DNA of 64,000 nt from Cercis canadensis (lineage: Eukaryota; Streptophyta; Magnoliopsida; Fabales; Fabaceae): positions 195,675 through 259,674 of the forward strand of contig QAOA01000612.1 of the NCBI GenBank assembly GCA_003255065.1, in the 5' to 3' direction. The position numbers and the translations under genes were made by a program. Each line of letters begins with the position of its first letter. Position 1 is the first letter of the stretch. The notes beneath the pieces were generated by a model. It had not been told where the DNA came from. It did not search any database and worked only from the letters and a program-made list of their open reading frames with translations. Below, piece by piece: positions 1-16,300 of the stretch.

Positions 1-1636
1 TAAAACAACAAAGGCCTCAATCAACATGGCTTAATTCTAAAGGCCCAAACTGAATATGATTCAACTTTCATGTTGTTGTGTAATAAGAAATAAAAGAAAA
101 ATACCAACTGATGTTTTAGCAATAAAATATAAATTTAACTGCTTTCGTAAAACAATAAAAGAGTAGTTGGGATTAAGTTGGAGTGCGAACAGACTAAATA
201 AAATCACACGTGACTTTCATAAAAAGAGATAAATAAGAGATTTTTAGATAATCACAAACAAAAGTAGTTTTGAGAAGAGTGTAAAGTGGCAAATGAGATT
301 AACAATGGCCCACCAATAAATTGTTTTTTGGAACATAGAAGAATTAAAGGAAAAGACTACAATCTAACAAAATAGACGGAGGACAAGTCTCTCAACATCT
401 CTAAATGGAGCTAATGAGTTACAAAGGAAACACCAGAGAAACCTCATGAATAGCATAGTGCTTAGCTTGCTTTTCTGCACCAAAAGTAGATGACAAAAGA
501 CACTGCTCATAAAAAGTAATTTTTTTTTTAATAATTTTTCTTCCAGGGCGTAATTGATATAAAAAGGTTCACATATTATTAAAAAGGAAGTCGTTTTTCA
601 ACAAGAGTAGAATACTGAAGAATTTTTATAGGTGTTCATATATCAGAAAAACTCATCAAGAGTATATAGTATTACTCGAGCCCTACAAGATCATCAAGAG
701 GATTCACATGTGGAGACCATAATCCAAGGGTTGAAAAGTCCCCTTGATTATTATAAGCTTAAATTAAGAAATGGATTTTATTGGTGTTGTAGGACCTGAT
801 TCAGAGTGGACACATTACTTGTGATTAATTTGGCAACCGAGCTAAAATTTAATGTTAAGATCATGCTTTGCATGGCAGAAACCAAGGATGAATATATTAC
901 AACAAGAAATTGCACTTAGAAAATGTTCTAAGTATCTTTTCTTATCGAGTGGAAGATATCAACTTCCAACTTGCTTGAATTAAACAGGGAGCAGTAGCAA
1001 AGTCATCTTCTCCTTCTGAAAGTGGGCTGCCAACTGTGGAGGGAATGGCCAACAGGGACAGAAACAATAGTATATTTATAATAGAAACAAGTTTATTGTA
1101 TAATGTCTTTATATATATATATATATATATATAATTATAGTATAACGATTTACACTTACATAGTGGTGACTTGAGAGAAGAATCTAGTTGTCATCCACTG
1201 TCAATCCATGAAGAACAAATCTAATTTGATTATAGTATATTATAAGTGATTGATATAATCTCTAGAGTAAAAACAAGTATTTATCAATATATAAAGTAAG
1301 CAAATGTTCGTTAAATTACAATAATAGAAAGATCTTAATTAATGCGGGCACAACTTAAAATCTGCATAGTGGTACCCAAATGGATAATATCTCCAATGTT
1401 TTTTAATAAGCAATACTGCTTCTTTCATTTAGTAAAAGCAATTGTGTTTCTAGTTCTGCATGTGTCTTCATTCATGAACTTTAATGGAAACTCATACTTC
1501 AACGCAGAACATGATTGTCACGTCACTTGCCACCTTACAATTAGATAAATATCACTACTGATATTGAAGTATGTGCAACTTCATGTCTATGAAGATCGCA
1601 AGTGGGCCAGTGTTATGGTATAGTGAAGGTCAAAAA

Positions 1637-1637
<1 letters not shown>
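1..1637. other. AT-rich intergenic DNA
   Basis: I see no supportable gene here. The open frames are short and lack recognisable motifs. The stretch contains an (AT)n microsatellite at about 1110-1133. It ends in an (ATT)n tract that abuts a CACTA remnant. Confidence 0.6.

Positions 1638-1674
<37 letters not shown>
1638..1674. repeat. (ATT)n microsatellite
   Basis: About twelve ATT units in a row. Homology to the CACTA transposase region starts a few bases after the tract, so the tract marks the truncated left edge of that remnant. Confidence 0.95.
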
Positions 1675-1809
1675 GTGTTAACTAATGTTATATTTGTGTT
1701 GCAACATGTACATAGAGCGATTAACCTCATTCTACAGAAATCTCCCAAATGATCAAATGGATAAGCACATCTCCATTGGATTTCTAAAATGGTTTAAATA
1801 GTCTGTAAG

Positions 1810-1880
1810 TAACTCTAACTATTTCCAATATTTAATTGTATTCANTAACTCTAACTATTTTCAATATTTAATTGTATTCA
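1810..1880. repeat. 35-bp direct duplication around the N at 1845
   Basis: Bases 1810-1844 and 1846-1880 differ at one position and are separated only by N. This is probably an unmerged contig overlap rather than a biological repeat. Confidence 0.8.
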
Positions 1881-1954
1881 ACAAGCTTAATATACCACTA
1901 ACCTCTTGTTGATTATATATATATATATAAGTATAAAATCCTCAAAATGGTATT

Positions 1955-2673
1955 GTGGATGGACTTTTAATATCTTTGGCTTGTGGTCTCTTAAAGAAGG
2001 TTCAAACATGGGATCAAGTAAATATTAACGATTATAAATTTCATATAGAAGCTTGGTCCCATGGTCAAAAAACAAATAACAGTGGAGTATGTTTGAAGGG
2101 ATCTGGTTATGGCAAAGTTAAATCCTCCTATTATGGGGTACTACAAAAAATCATTGAGATTGTATATACTGATTCACTTGTTCATTGATTGATACAATTC
2201 AATTGTAGAAGGTATGATCCTTCACCTTGGGGGACAAAGAGTTATCCGAAATATGGATTTATGGAGGTAAACTCAAGCAAAACATACAAGAGGGATGTCC
2301 CTTTTCATATTAGCTCAACAAACAGATCAAGTTTATTTCTCTCCTTATCTACGCACAACTCCTAATAAATGGATTGGTTACATGTTATTAAAACGAAGGC
2401 CAAACACACAATTGATGCCTAGATGCCCCATATGATCCCTACTAAGACATACCCCATTGTTCACTAGTGTTAATTGTTGATGATGATCAGACATATACAA
2501 ACTTGGGAGATAACACTTCAGCTGTTATAGAGAAAGTTGTTACTAGTGAAAATTCAGTCATTGTCACTAATGTGGATGATGAGATAGGAGAAGGTGCTGA
2601 GGAAGAGGAAGAAGATGAATATAATAGCAGTGATGAGGAAACCGAGGAAGATTCCCATGTGATTATGTATTAG
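1955..2673 (+). pseudogene. CACTA Tnp2 C-terminal remnant (DUF4216-like plus acidic tail)
   Basis: Two open pieces are separated by stops and shifts. The piece at 1955-2188 contains the SSYYGVLQKIIEI stretch that matches the DUF4216-like segment at 26734-26958. The piece at 2467-2673 encodes a highly acidic tail (runs of E and D, motif YNSSDEETEED) that also ends the larger copy at 27457-27708. In CACTA elements DUF4216 follows the Tnp2 and DUF4218 domains, which fits the order here. The N-terminal and catalytic parts are absent, so the copy cannot be functional. Confidence 0.75.
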
Positions 2674-2852
2674 AAAGTGATTGATATTACATAGGTCCTC
2701 CTCATATTTTATCAGTGCTTATTTATTGTTAATTATATAGTTGCATTTCCTTCTGTGTTCTATTTTTAGAGATTTTCTAACCATTATATGTTCTATTTTT
2801 GTGTCACACAGCTCCTGTTTATATCACTACTGTTGACGCTGCATTTTTTGCA

Positions 2853-3094
2853 CGGAGCTCATTTCCCACAGATTTGGAACTTTGGTAGAGTCTAGAGCTA
2901 TGAGAAGATTATTTTTGTATATATTTTTTTTTTACTGTATCCTTCATGTATATATTCTTTTGTATACATTCTTNCAGAGCTCATTTCCCACGGATTTGGA
3001 ACTTTGGTAGAGTCTAGAGCTATGAGAAGATTATTTTTGTATATATTTTTTTTTACTGTATCCTTCATGTATATATTCTTTTGTATACATTTTT
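2853..3094. repeat. About 120-bp direct duplication around the N at 2974
   Basis: 2853-2973 and 2975-3094 are nearly identical (both contain GAGCTCATTTCCCAC and AGAGTCTAGAGCTATGAG). They are separated only by a single N. A contig-end overlap is the likely cause. Confidence 0.85.
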
Positions 3095-3216
3095 TAATAT
3101 ATATAAAATTTGATTGCATTCTACTCCTCTGTTGTTGTTCCTATTGTTTTGGTTGTGTTGCTACTGGTTATTGTGCTTTGCAGTTTTTGGGTTAGTCAAA
3201 AAATAGGTTTTAGGGG

Positions 3217-3624
3217 TAATTCTCAAGGAAAAATTTGTGAGAAAATTAAAATTAAAAAATTAATTTTCTTGACTTGTCACAGTTTTTCTCTCGAAAATAG
3301 TCAATGAGAAACTTTCTCACAGACGTCTTCCTTGAGAATGTCCTCGACCTTGTCAAGAGACTTCGTGACAACTTCTCACAGAATATTGCTTAATTCTCAC
3401 AGAAATATTATGTGAGAAGTTTCTCATGAAAATATCAAACCGAGAGATAGTCCGAGAGAAAATTTCTCATGGACGATATTTTATGTTAGAAATTGGGTTT
3501 GTCACGCTAGTTTTTCTCGCGCCGTTACGTCTGTGAGAAATTCCGTGAGAAACGTGTTTCTCATGAAATTTTTGTTCATTTCTCACGGATTTGTTCCTTT
3601 AGAAATTAATGTTTTCTTGTAGTG
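3217..3624. repeat. CACTA right subterminal repeat array
   Basis: Many direct and inverted copies of TCTCACGGA and TGTGAGAAA are packed into 400 bp next to the terminal TTTTCTTGTAGTG. Dense subterminal repeats are known binding sites for the accessory TnpA-type protein of CACTA elements. The function here is inferred from that. Confidence 0.75.
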
Positions 3625-3733
3625 AGATTAAGCATTTATGTATTAGGAAAAATTGTATATACCAATCCAGATATATTACACCATTGCGATTTCTCTGTAA
3701 CTTTCAATTTGAGCATGTAACCTATTAAAATTA

Positions 3734-4124
3734 GGAATTGTTATACTCTTACTCATCTAAAGTAAGAGGTGGTACGACTAATCTCTTAAATTTTTTTTTA
3801 TTTTGTTATGAATAACCCTTGTTTTAAGGTGTATTGGAAACTTTTGCAAAACTAAGTGATTTCACGTGAGTTGAAACAATTAAACAATAAGTAAAGTGCG
3901 TGACTTTAGACGTAAAAAGTATTATTTTGCATAAATTTTATCTTATAACTATCAATTTATGCTACTTTTACTAGTGTTTAACCATTTTGACTCACTCAAT
4001 TATTTTTATTGATGAGAGCTTCAAAATGAGTTCAAAAATCACAACTAATCTAATCCAAAATAGAAGTTTTGAAGGGGTGGTAGTGTTACATTCTACTTGA
4101 GAGGGATGATAGCATTACAATTCC
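3734..4124. mobile_element. 391-bp MITE-like element with inverted ends
   Basis: The left end begins GGAATTGTTATACTCT and the right end reads inward as GGAATTGTAATGCTAT. AT-rich flanks (ATTAAAATTA on the left, ATTAAAAATT on the right) look like a decayed 9-10-bp target duplication, which would suit a Mutator-like MITE. The inner edge also carries GGGTGGTAGTGTTACA, which recurs near the foldback element at 19.3 kb. There is no coding potential. Confidence 0.5.
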
Positions 4125-7853
<3,729 letters not shown>

Positions 7854-8030
7854 TAGCTGTATGGCTAACTAGCCATATATATTACCTGAAATAAGAAGAA
7901 ACTGATGCTTCTCATCTTCTAGCTATAGGTCAATTAGGTTCGATATTTTTAAATCTAGCTTGTATTGAGCCCCATACTTGAAGTTTCAAAGGGGTCTTCC
8001 ACTCAAAGAATAGTGTTTATGTTATGCATA

Positions 8031-8036
8031 AATAAA
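8031..8036 (+). terminator. Polyadenylation signal candidate of the peroxidase gene
   Basis: AATAAA occurs 178 bp after the stop codon, in an AT-rich 3' flank. This is a reasonable near-upstream element for plant cleavage and polyadenylation. Confidence 0.45.
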
Positions 8037-8062
8037 GTTTGAAATCAACATCAATATTAACT

Positions 8063-8090
8063 CTATTATTATTATTATTATTATTATTAT
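8063..8090. repeat. (ATT)n microsatellite
   Basis: About nine ATT units just downstream of the peroxidase gene. Confidence 0.9.
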
Positions 8091-10500
8091 AAGGATATAT
8101 TATGCAGAACCCTTTTCAACTCTAATTTATGTCCACAAAATGCTGAGTGTTGAAAAAGAGTAGTCAACACCGTGAACTTTAAATTTTATACTGAAAAGAC
8201 CTATACATTTTACTGTTAGTTATAAAGTCATGTGATGTCATTAAAATATGACTCAATCTATTTAATTATAAACTATAAGCAAAGAGTAAATATAAACAAC
8301 CATTCATATATATAAAAAAAAAATCATTGAATTATATTGATGTAGTGTTTTTTTTTTTTAAAATTAAATCATTAAATATATATAGCTAAATTTTTTAGCT
8401 TGGATTATTGACCAATAGGCATTCGAACTCGCGTCCTCAACTTTTTTTTGAAGGATTCTTGAATCAGTTGTATTTTATATGCTTGTGTTTTTATTGATAC
8501 AATTATAGACTAGGCTTATCTAGGATTTTATGGAATTTTGAATATAAAAATAACCATATTTAAGCATACGATTTTTGTATTCCATCTCGTAAAAAGCATT
8601 TCCAATTATAAGAATGCCAAATTAGTTGTTGCCACCAATATTACCAGCATTTTCGTCATAGCATCTAGAAAATAGAAACATTGTTGCTGATCTTCAACAA
8701 ATTATTGTGAAAAATAAAAGATGGAGCCACTAAATCAAAAGTCTATTAAGAAAATTTTTTTAGAGGGCTCTGTAAATTGAAAACTCATTTTCACATCTTT
8801 TGTTAGAAAGACAAGGTTTATAGGAGACAATAATGATGGCATTGAGGTGTTTTGTTGGAAATTTTAGATTTGAATTGCCAAACCAATTTGATTGGCACCT
8901 TGAACAATCAAAACTGTTAACTGAACACTAAACTGGGTCCAGATCTAAGAATATTTGTCAATTCAAAGCCTTAAGTGTCCAAGTGTCAAATTAAGACATT
9001 TAAATATCTTTAATGTATTAATTAATTGGGCACACAAGATGGGCTTGTGTAGCCCATTAACTTAAAGTTACTCGATAGCTCTTTAGGAAGTTTCCTTCCT
9101 TTCATTTACAAACTACATAACATCTTCAGCCTCGATGGTGGCTAGCCCTGTCAAGGGAAAAGTTGTGTTTAGGTGGTTTTGGCTTGCTGGTTCACCAATG
9201 GATTCTCAACAATGGTTTGTGGATCTCTGCTTTCTTTGATTCAACAGTGGCCTTCCATAGAGACTTGATGGAGAACGGGAGGAGAGGGAGGAAGAAGATG
9301 AATTTTTATTTTTTCAAAAAAATTACCTTAAATACAACTCAATTATGTTGATTAAGTTAACAATAAAAAAAAGAGTCATGTGCTTTGCACGTGACTCTTA
9401 ATAGACTAATTAATAATTTTTTTTATGTGCCATGTTAGTAGATTTGTTTGTTTTTATTTTTCAACTTACGAATGGGCTAAATCATTCAAACTCATTAAAA
9501 TAGAGAGACTTAATCTTTAAGTTTTAAAATAGAAGGAATAAATCATAAAAATCATTAAAGTAAAGAAACAAAAATTGTAATTGAGTCGCAAATCAAAATG
9601 CTAATGTGAAATACTGTCTGATGGTGGTGGGTTCAAATAGAATGAGCTATGGCAACAAAGAAACAAATGGAAAACTATTTTTGGATTTTTCCTGATTTTT
9701 GATTCCTTAATTGGAATGGGTAAAAGGCAGATAAACTTCAGGCTATAAAACGCACTCACTAACAAACATAATTACCATGAAATTTAGACAAGCTATCAAA
9801 AAGAGATACGTGCACCTAAATCTGTGCCAAAATTAAGTGTTGGAGGCCTAAAACAGCGAAGTACACCCCAAATTGAGATTCAACGTGTCCAAAAAACCTT
9901 TGAATACATTGCTGGAAAGAGAAAATATGTGAAAACTGGCTTTGTTATTAGATTCATCAATGATGGTCATCAAAGTCAACGGTAGGTAGGTCAAACTAGG
10001 TCAACAAGTCTAGCACCTGTGTCAAGTGGGCTGGGCGTGGACCAGAAGAATGAGGCTACACGCCTGCAAGTTGGTGCGAGTTGCCAGGGTTTGGGGCTGT
10101 ATAGGGCTTCTTCTGCCAGAGATCTTCGGTGGTCCCATAGACCAGACCCTTCTGATTTTGATTTCATTGTTGGTTTTCTTAAAAAGATGCATGTCCATAA
10201 GTCTGTCAATTAGAGATGGTTACATGAAATGATATTCTTGGCTATGGAGGCCACACATGAGGCTTGTGGGGGGTGGCTTCTGGTATTGAGTTTCAGAAGT
10301 TTGAAGGATTAAAAGGATTTTCATCTCAAATACTAATAAGCCGGTTTTATACCGCTTATCTCTTATTATTCTTGCTTGATTTTTGTTTACTCTTGAGTAT
10401 CTTAGGGTAGGTTTTCACAATTTAAGTCTTCTTTTTGTAGGTTTATGCTTTGGGAACTTTGGAAGCCATTTCGGAGCAATTTGGTGTAAGAAAGAAGTAA
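8091..10500. other. Intergenic DNA without a supportable gene
   Basis: The open frames at 9163-9351 and about 9990-10230 show no domain and overlap each other on both strands. The 9990-10230 stretch is less AT-rich and may be the outer part of the LTR-like element that follows. Confidence 0.5.
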
Positions 10501-11870
10501 AATCGTGCAGTTTGGAATTGAAGACAAAGCCTTGGGCGCCGCAGCCTCCACTCAGCGCACCGCAGCGCCTTAGCATAGTTATCAACCAGATTTTAGAGAT
10601 TTGAGCGTCGTAACGCCCTATGTTCAGGAAACAAAAGATTGAGTACAGAGAGTAGGGCGCTGCAGCGCCCTATACTAGGCACCACAGCGCCCTGGCACAT
10701 GAAAAGTAGGGCGCCGCAACGCCTTATACCAAGCATCGCAAGCCATATCATCTGGAATCAGCAAAGCATAAGAAAAAAATTAGGGCGCCATAGCACCCTA
10801 GACCAGGCGCCGTAGCCCCCATTAGGAGGCTGCAGAGCCCAAACACAAGGCTGCAGCCCCCGATAGTCAACTTGAGATTTGACTTCTGAACTTCCTAATT
10901 TTACTAGGAATCCTACTTTATTTTAATTCCTTTTCTTCCTAAACTTTCTAGGACTTATAAATAGGACTCTTAAAGTCTAAATTAGGGTTCTACACTTTTT
11001 AGAGAGGAGACAAGAGGAGAAGAGGATTCAAGCTTGAAGATCGAGACTTTCGGCATTGAATCGTCCCATCCCATAGTTCACTTCTTCATCTCTCTCTTGT
11101 TATTGATGTCTAATTTGTGCGTAATGTTATTTTCTGCAATTATCATGAACTAATTCCACCATCTAGGGTGGAGACGTAGCCTAGCTTAGGATGGATTGTA
11201 ATTTCTAATGAATTAATCAAAAGACCTTCTTCTTAAATTGACTTCTTGATCTCCATACTTAATGCTTCTGTTTGACTGGTCATCAATTTAGACGAGCAGG
11301 TGATTACAATAATACTGAAAAGTTAGTTGTGATTAAGGACCATAGGGATTAAGAACATAAATTACATAAGGGATAGGAATATACCGTTATGGTTAATGTA
11401 GTCGTTAAAAAAAACCATAGAACGAATTGAATTCTGAGATTATTCGCAATTCACATAGGAATATAGTGGATTCATAATTTGAGAATATATTTGTTTGACC
11501 TTGGGAAAGGCTAATATATGACTTAGGGTTCTTGGCTATCAATTAGGAAGATTGTTGCTGATTAATGAATTAGGAATAAAGATCCGGACTAGCTACGGTG
11601 AAATCGACATCCTAAATACTTTCTCGTCATATTCTTATTCATTTTTACAGCAATTATTCTTTGTTTATTGTTTTGCATTTAAATATCATCATAATTCACC
11701 TATCAATTGTCTAGATAAAATTAGAATACGCATAATTTTGGTACTTAATAGCCACAGTCTCCATGGGACGATACTTTATCTCACTTCTTTATTACTTGAT
11801 TACGATACGTGCACTTGCGTTCACTTTTTACGTAACAAATACATAATCAAATTTTTGAAATAGAAGTGTA
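10500..11870 (+). mobile_element. Gypsy-like LTR (solo LTR or fragment)
   Basis: A U3-like block (10540-10880) carries repeated palindromic GC-rich motifs such as GGGCGCCGCAGCGCC. It is followed by a TATA box in TTATAAATAGGACTCTT (about 10955) and a long leader-like region. The end segment holds GGGACGATAC and ACGATACGTGCACTTGCG (about 11777-11822), a signature I associate with the ends of plant Tat/Athila-type LTR elements. A diverged second copy lies inverted at 45430-46330 and shares both the TATA segment and the GTGCACTT end. I see no gag, pol or primer-binding site. The outer boundaries are uncertain. Confidence 0.6.
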
Positions 11871-14800
11871 GATTTTTCGGTCAAAAGTGCAAATTCTAAT
11901 GGCTGTTTTGAGGTGTGTGTAATCGTTTTTTTTTTCTTTGTTAACAAGGTAACTTGTATGTGCACACCACTCTTAAATGGGGCAAGCTTACCAAACATGG
12001 GTAAGTCATCTTTGTCACAGAGGTCTTATTGTTGAAGTGCCTACAATTGTAGGCTTTATGAGGAAGCACTTAAAGAAGCCTCCTTGTTCAAGGAGGACTT
12101 GAACCTGGGAGCCTTGAGGAGTTCCATAACCAACTAGTCTATACCGAGTTGGTGTGGTGTGTGTTATCTCAAATACCAATTGATGTAAAACTAAAAGGAA
12201 CCAAAGGGAACACAGGAAAATCACAATGGTCTTTGGTTTAAAATTCTGCAAAAAGCTCCAAAGTAATGACAAGGGGCCTGTTTATAGACTTAAAAGTATA
12301 TGTGCAACCAAATACTAGCCAAATAATAAAAGTAAGAAAGGGATGGCCAAAAAAAACTAGAAATAAAATCACTAAATTACAAAATAAAATCCTAAATCAT
12401 TCAGTCATAATACCTAATTCCTAAGTTAACAAGAATTAAATAAAGTCACATTCATTCTGTGTAAGTTAATAGTATAATTCATCTCTGCGGAGACATCCCA
12501 ATTAATGGTTGAGCATTTGGTACTCCATCATGGAGGTTTTGTGTTCAAATCTTATTGGAACTAAGAGGGATGAGATTTTTGGAGGGGATAAGTTACCTCT
12601 TGTCATGTAAAATCTAGTATGTCAAGAACCGATTCAAGCCTATGAATGATTTTATATCTAACACGCCCATGCCCCCACACGTGAAAGTCCTTTGAGCTTA
12701 AAGTGTGAACAAAGCACATGTCCATTTATACCATGTGCTGAAATTTCAATTTAATTNAAATATAATTTTTTTAAATTATTTCTTAAATGTTACTTCAATC
12801 TTTAATTTATTTTTTTTATGTTACTTTATTCATTAAATAATTATTCTGTTTATTAAATCAGTCTTTCGTAAGCATAAAAAATGACCACTTAAAAAAATTA
12901 ATTTGGTGGACGGAGTAATTATTTGAAAACTTAAATTTTACAAATAATAAATTAAGGACTAAATTGATATTTGATAAATAATTTAGACATGAAAAAAATA
13001 TTTAACTAAACCAAAAAGAGGCAACTTAATTAAGTGTTGCTTGTGAGGTGAATTGCCTTGAAATGTTTAATTTAGGTCTACGTTGCTCTAATATGATATG
13101 TATACATGTAAGGAAAATAATATATTATTAGATGTTTTTTTTTTTTTACTTAGAAATTGAACTTGGGACATAAATCTTATAAACAAAAGTTGAAAATCAC
13201 CTTAATCAGTTGTGTTAATTGTTTAAAATCAATTATATTAAGTATTTAAGTTATGTGTTCTAGGAAAAAAAAAAAAGGAAAGTTTAAATGTTTTTTTTGT
13301 GTGTGTTTCCCATGGTATCTCTAAGCTTTGACTAAGACTAATCCTTCGAAGTACTGTCGAGCGCTAAAGTGGGAATCTCTTCTAAAAAAATTTAAATGTT
13401 TAAGATGTAGATTATGTTACGATTTTTTAATAAAGAAGTGATAAAGGATGATTGAAAATGACGTATATGCACCTTATTTTCTTGTTTTTTACCACCTCTT
13501 TTCATTTACCCACTTCTCGTTTTCCTAAACACCACCTTCAACTTGTGAAAGCATAAACATTTGTGTTTAATGAAGTTTAGGTTTAGACATTCCACATGGT
13601 GAATAATCAAAGCATCTAATTTTTGTTGAAAAAAGTCCAAGCAAACAAAAGTGGGATTCGTCCTTGAACCCAAAGTTGTGTTATAATATTACTAATAAGT
13701 GGGGAAGAAAATTGTTGGATGCAAAGGAAGGAAACACTTTGGGGACATTCAAAAGCTTATGCCAATTCAGAAGACAAGAGCAAGATGAAAAGGGAAAAGA
13801 GAGGAATTGAAGGGTCTATAATGAGTTATCATGATGAGATGTGGTATATTTTTTTAGAATAGACACATATCTGTAAACCCTTAAAGTGGAAATTTTCAAA
13901 GCCAAAACATCTAGAAGGTCAATTAGATAGGGGGTATCGATTCTTGGGTAGGTTACCATTCTCATATCTTTGAAGGAACATATTGCACACAAGTTGCAAT
14001 AAAAAGATGGTATATATATTTTTACTTGCATGCTGCGACATGTCAAAACATATCCTACTAAAGCCATGTTATTCTTTACGTGAATCGCACATAATAGCTT
14101 GCAACGTTAGATGCTATGTTTATAGCTAAAAAACAAATGGTCAAATGCCATGTATGGTATAGACATTGCTACTATAGCTAGCTACAAGAACATAAAATAA
14201 GAGTTAGATAGTGTTATAATGTGGAACATGTTTAAGTAAAACTATTGAATGATGAGATAGTGCTAGTGAAAGTTGTATTTTTTGCGAGTTCCAATCTCAT
14301 AGCCTTCTATATAAGCATTACACACACATATTTGGGATTGGAGTTAGAAAAGTAGATCGAAACAAGCCTACAATGCTTTTGCTATATATGTAAAATCAAA
14401 GAGTGTATATATTTTACAAGAATCTCAACTCATAGCCAAAAATGACATCTATGTTTGAATGTGTTTTGAGATTTGGTGCTTTTGGGATATGGAATTCGTT
14501 TGAAGGGACTAAATCACTTTCAAGCTCCAAAACTAACCTCAATTATTTGTTTTGAGCTTTTGGTTCAATTTAAAATTTGAGTTTTTATTTTGTATAAAGT
14601 TATTTAGTCTTGTTTAGACACATGGTTCAAAATGAGTCCTTAAATATTTAACTTGGGATATTAGTACCCTCCAAAATTTTGACTTATAACTACATCTATA
14701 TCCTTTTACTTTCATAATTTCAAACTCAAACAAATTTCTTCATAGAATTTCTCAAATGACATTCTGAATTATAAAACAAATATTCACACAAAAAGTTTTC

Positions 14801-15028
14801 ATAATTAATTTTGACAAAAGTAATTAATCCTTTTTGTAACAAAAACTTCACATCAATCCTAGACAAATTTTAATTATTAGAAGAATTACACTATCCTAAC
14901 AATTAATTACTTTTATGTCAACACATATTTACACTCAAACTTACTTTTATAATTGACCAATGTTTTTTTTTTTTTTTTTTTTNAATCATTTATCAAATAA
15001 ATACACAATAATTCAATATAAAAATCTC
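11871..15028. other. Intergenic AT-rich DNA
   Basis: The short open frame at 12015-12272 (-) lies in repeat-like sequence and has no motif. Single-N gaps occur at 12757 and 14983 (the latter in a poly-T run). Neither has a clear flanking duplication. Confidence 0.5.
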
Positions 15029-15390
15029 CTAAGGTCACGGTTTCTTACTCAAATAACAAAAACAAAAAACTTGAGGAAATGAGGGGGGGAGGGAGATCAC
15101 GGTTTAGAGGTAGGGGGAGGGGGTGGGGAAAAAACCGTGACCTTAGGAAGAAATAATCATGCCAAACCGTGACCCAAAAACAAAAAATTATTGATTGAAA
15201 ATACATGCCAAACCGTGACCAAAAAATGGAGAAAAACCGTGACCTTAAGAGAGGAAGACCGTGACCTCAAACCTCCAAAACCGTGACTTGAATTGGCAAA
15301 AATTCTGAGTGAACAGTGATCACGCTTTGGTGAAAAACTCTCTAAACCGTGTTCAGTTGATTCACGGTTTTGGTCATGATAAAACGTGAT
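15029..15390. repeat. Clustered AACCGTGACC motif array with G-rich tract
   Basis: The motif AAACCGTGACC or close variants occurs about a dozen times in 360 bp, in both orientations: near 15035 and 15095 as GGTCACGGTTT-type, then 15134, 15164, 15211, 15233, 15258, 15277 and 15343 forward, with weaker copies at 15316, 15361 and 15379. The first copy, in CTAAGGTCACGGTTT, pairs with AAACCGTGACCTTAG at 15134. Between them 15079-15130 has several runs of three to seven G. No gene spans it. It may be the subterminal block of an unrecognised DNA transposon. Confidence 0.7.
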
Positions 15391-16300
15391 TAACTCAAAT
15401 TCGAATATTATTAAAAAAATCAAAATTGCCCATTTTAAGTAAATACTTTCAAATGTACACCATTTAGGTAAATAATTTATCCACTTGTATTATTTTGGTC
15501 AAATTGCCAAGTTTAGCTCCTATATGTTTGGTGCATTTAAAAGAAAATTTCATCGAGTATTACCAAATAAATTTGAATTTTAACTAATTTAAATAAACTC
15601 ATTACATCTTTACTAATAAATCAAATCTTAATATTTGTAATCATTAGAAGAATTACAAATCAAACATGTTGTCTAACCAATTGTGAAGGAAAGATGATGA
15701 AAAAGCATAAACAAGTATGTAGAGTCTGTTGACCATGTCAAGTTCGCAAATAAATATTTGAGTAACACAATACATGTATTAAATTAGCTAGATTACCTGC
15801 CCTTCTCCTTATACATGTGTGTCTGTGTGTTTTAACATAGGATTTAACAGCAATTAAGCAAATAATCTTTCTGTAATTAGTATTGCCAAATCATATTTCC
15901 ATGGCCCTCTTCTCAAAACTTTCCATAAAAGGCAAGACAGACCCTATAATCCTTTTAAAGGCATAATCTATAACGATAAGCTCCATGCCATCATTTTCAT
16001 TTGGCAACGCAAAACGGTGTTCTTGGGTTTATCACTATGCTACATGATTACGTAAACTCAGCTACTTCGTAGTATTTACCATCTAATAATTAAGCACAAT
16101 AATTAAATAAAAAGTTCACGTAAATATATATTTTATATTTTTAAAAAATGAAAAGAAAAAAAAAAAAANGAAAAAAAAAAAAAAAAAAAGACAGCTCGAA
16201 TATACACATACGTCACCCCCCGCCAGGGATAAAATCTGGCAGTACCGACTTGACACGTGGCGGAAAACCCGCCGATCGTCGGTTCCTCTATTCTCTGCCC
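15391..16300. other. Intergenic DNA and 3' flank of the WAG-like kinase
   Basis: No gene is seen. A poly-A run at about 16155-16190 contains a single N (16169) with similar poly-A on both sides. On the minus strand this is the 3' flank of the kinase gene. Confidence 0.5.

Larger units (their letters stand above)
1680..3624 (+). mobile_element. 3' remnant of a CACTA (En/Spm) transposon
   Basis: This stretch is co-linear with 26365-28440 of the larger CACTA element in the window. In order it holds the end of the Tnp2 region, a DUF4216-like segment, an acidic tail, a 3' flank, and a subterminal array of TCTCACGGA / GTGAGAAA motifs. It closes with TTTTCTTGTAGTG at 3612-3624, the exact complement of the classical CACTA terminus CACTACAAGAAAA. 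The 5' two-thirds of the element is missing and is replaced by the (ATT)n tract. Two single-N gaps with duplicated flanks (1845 and 2974) fall inside it. Confidence 0.85.
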
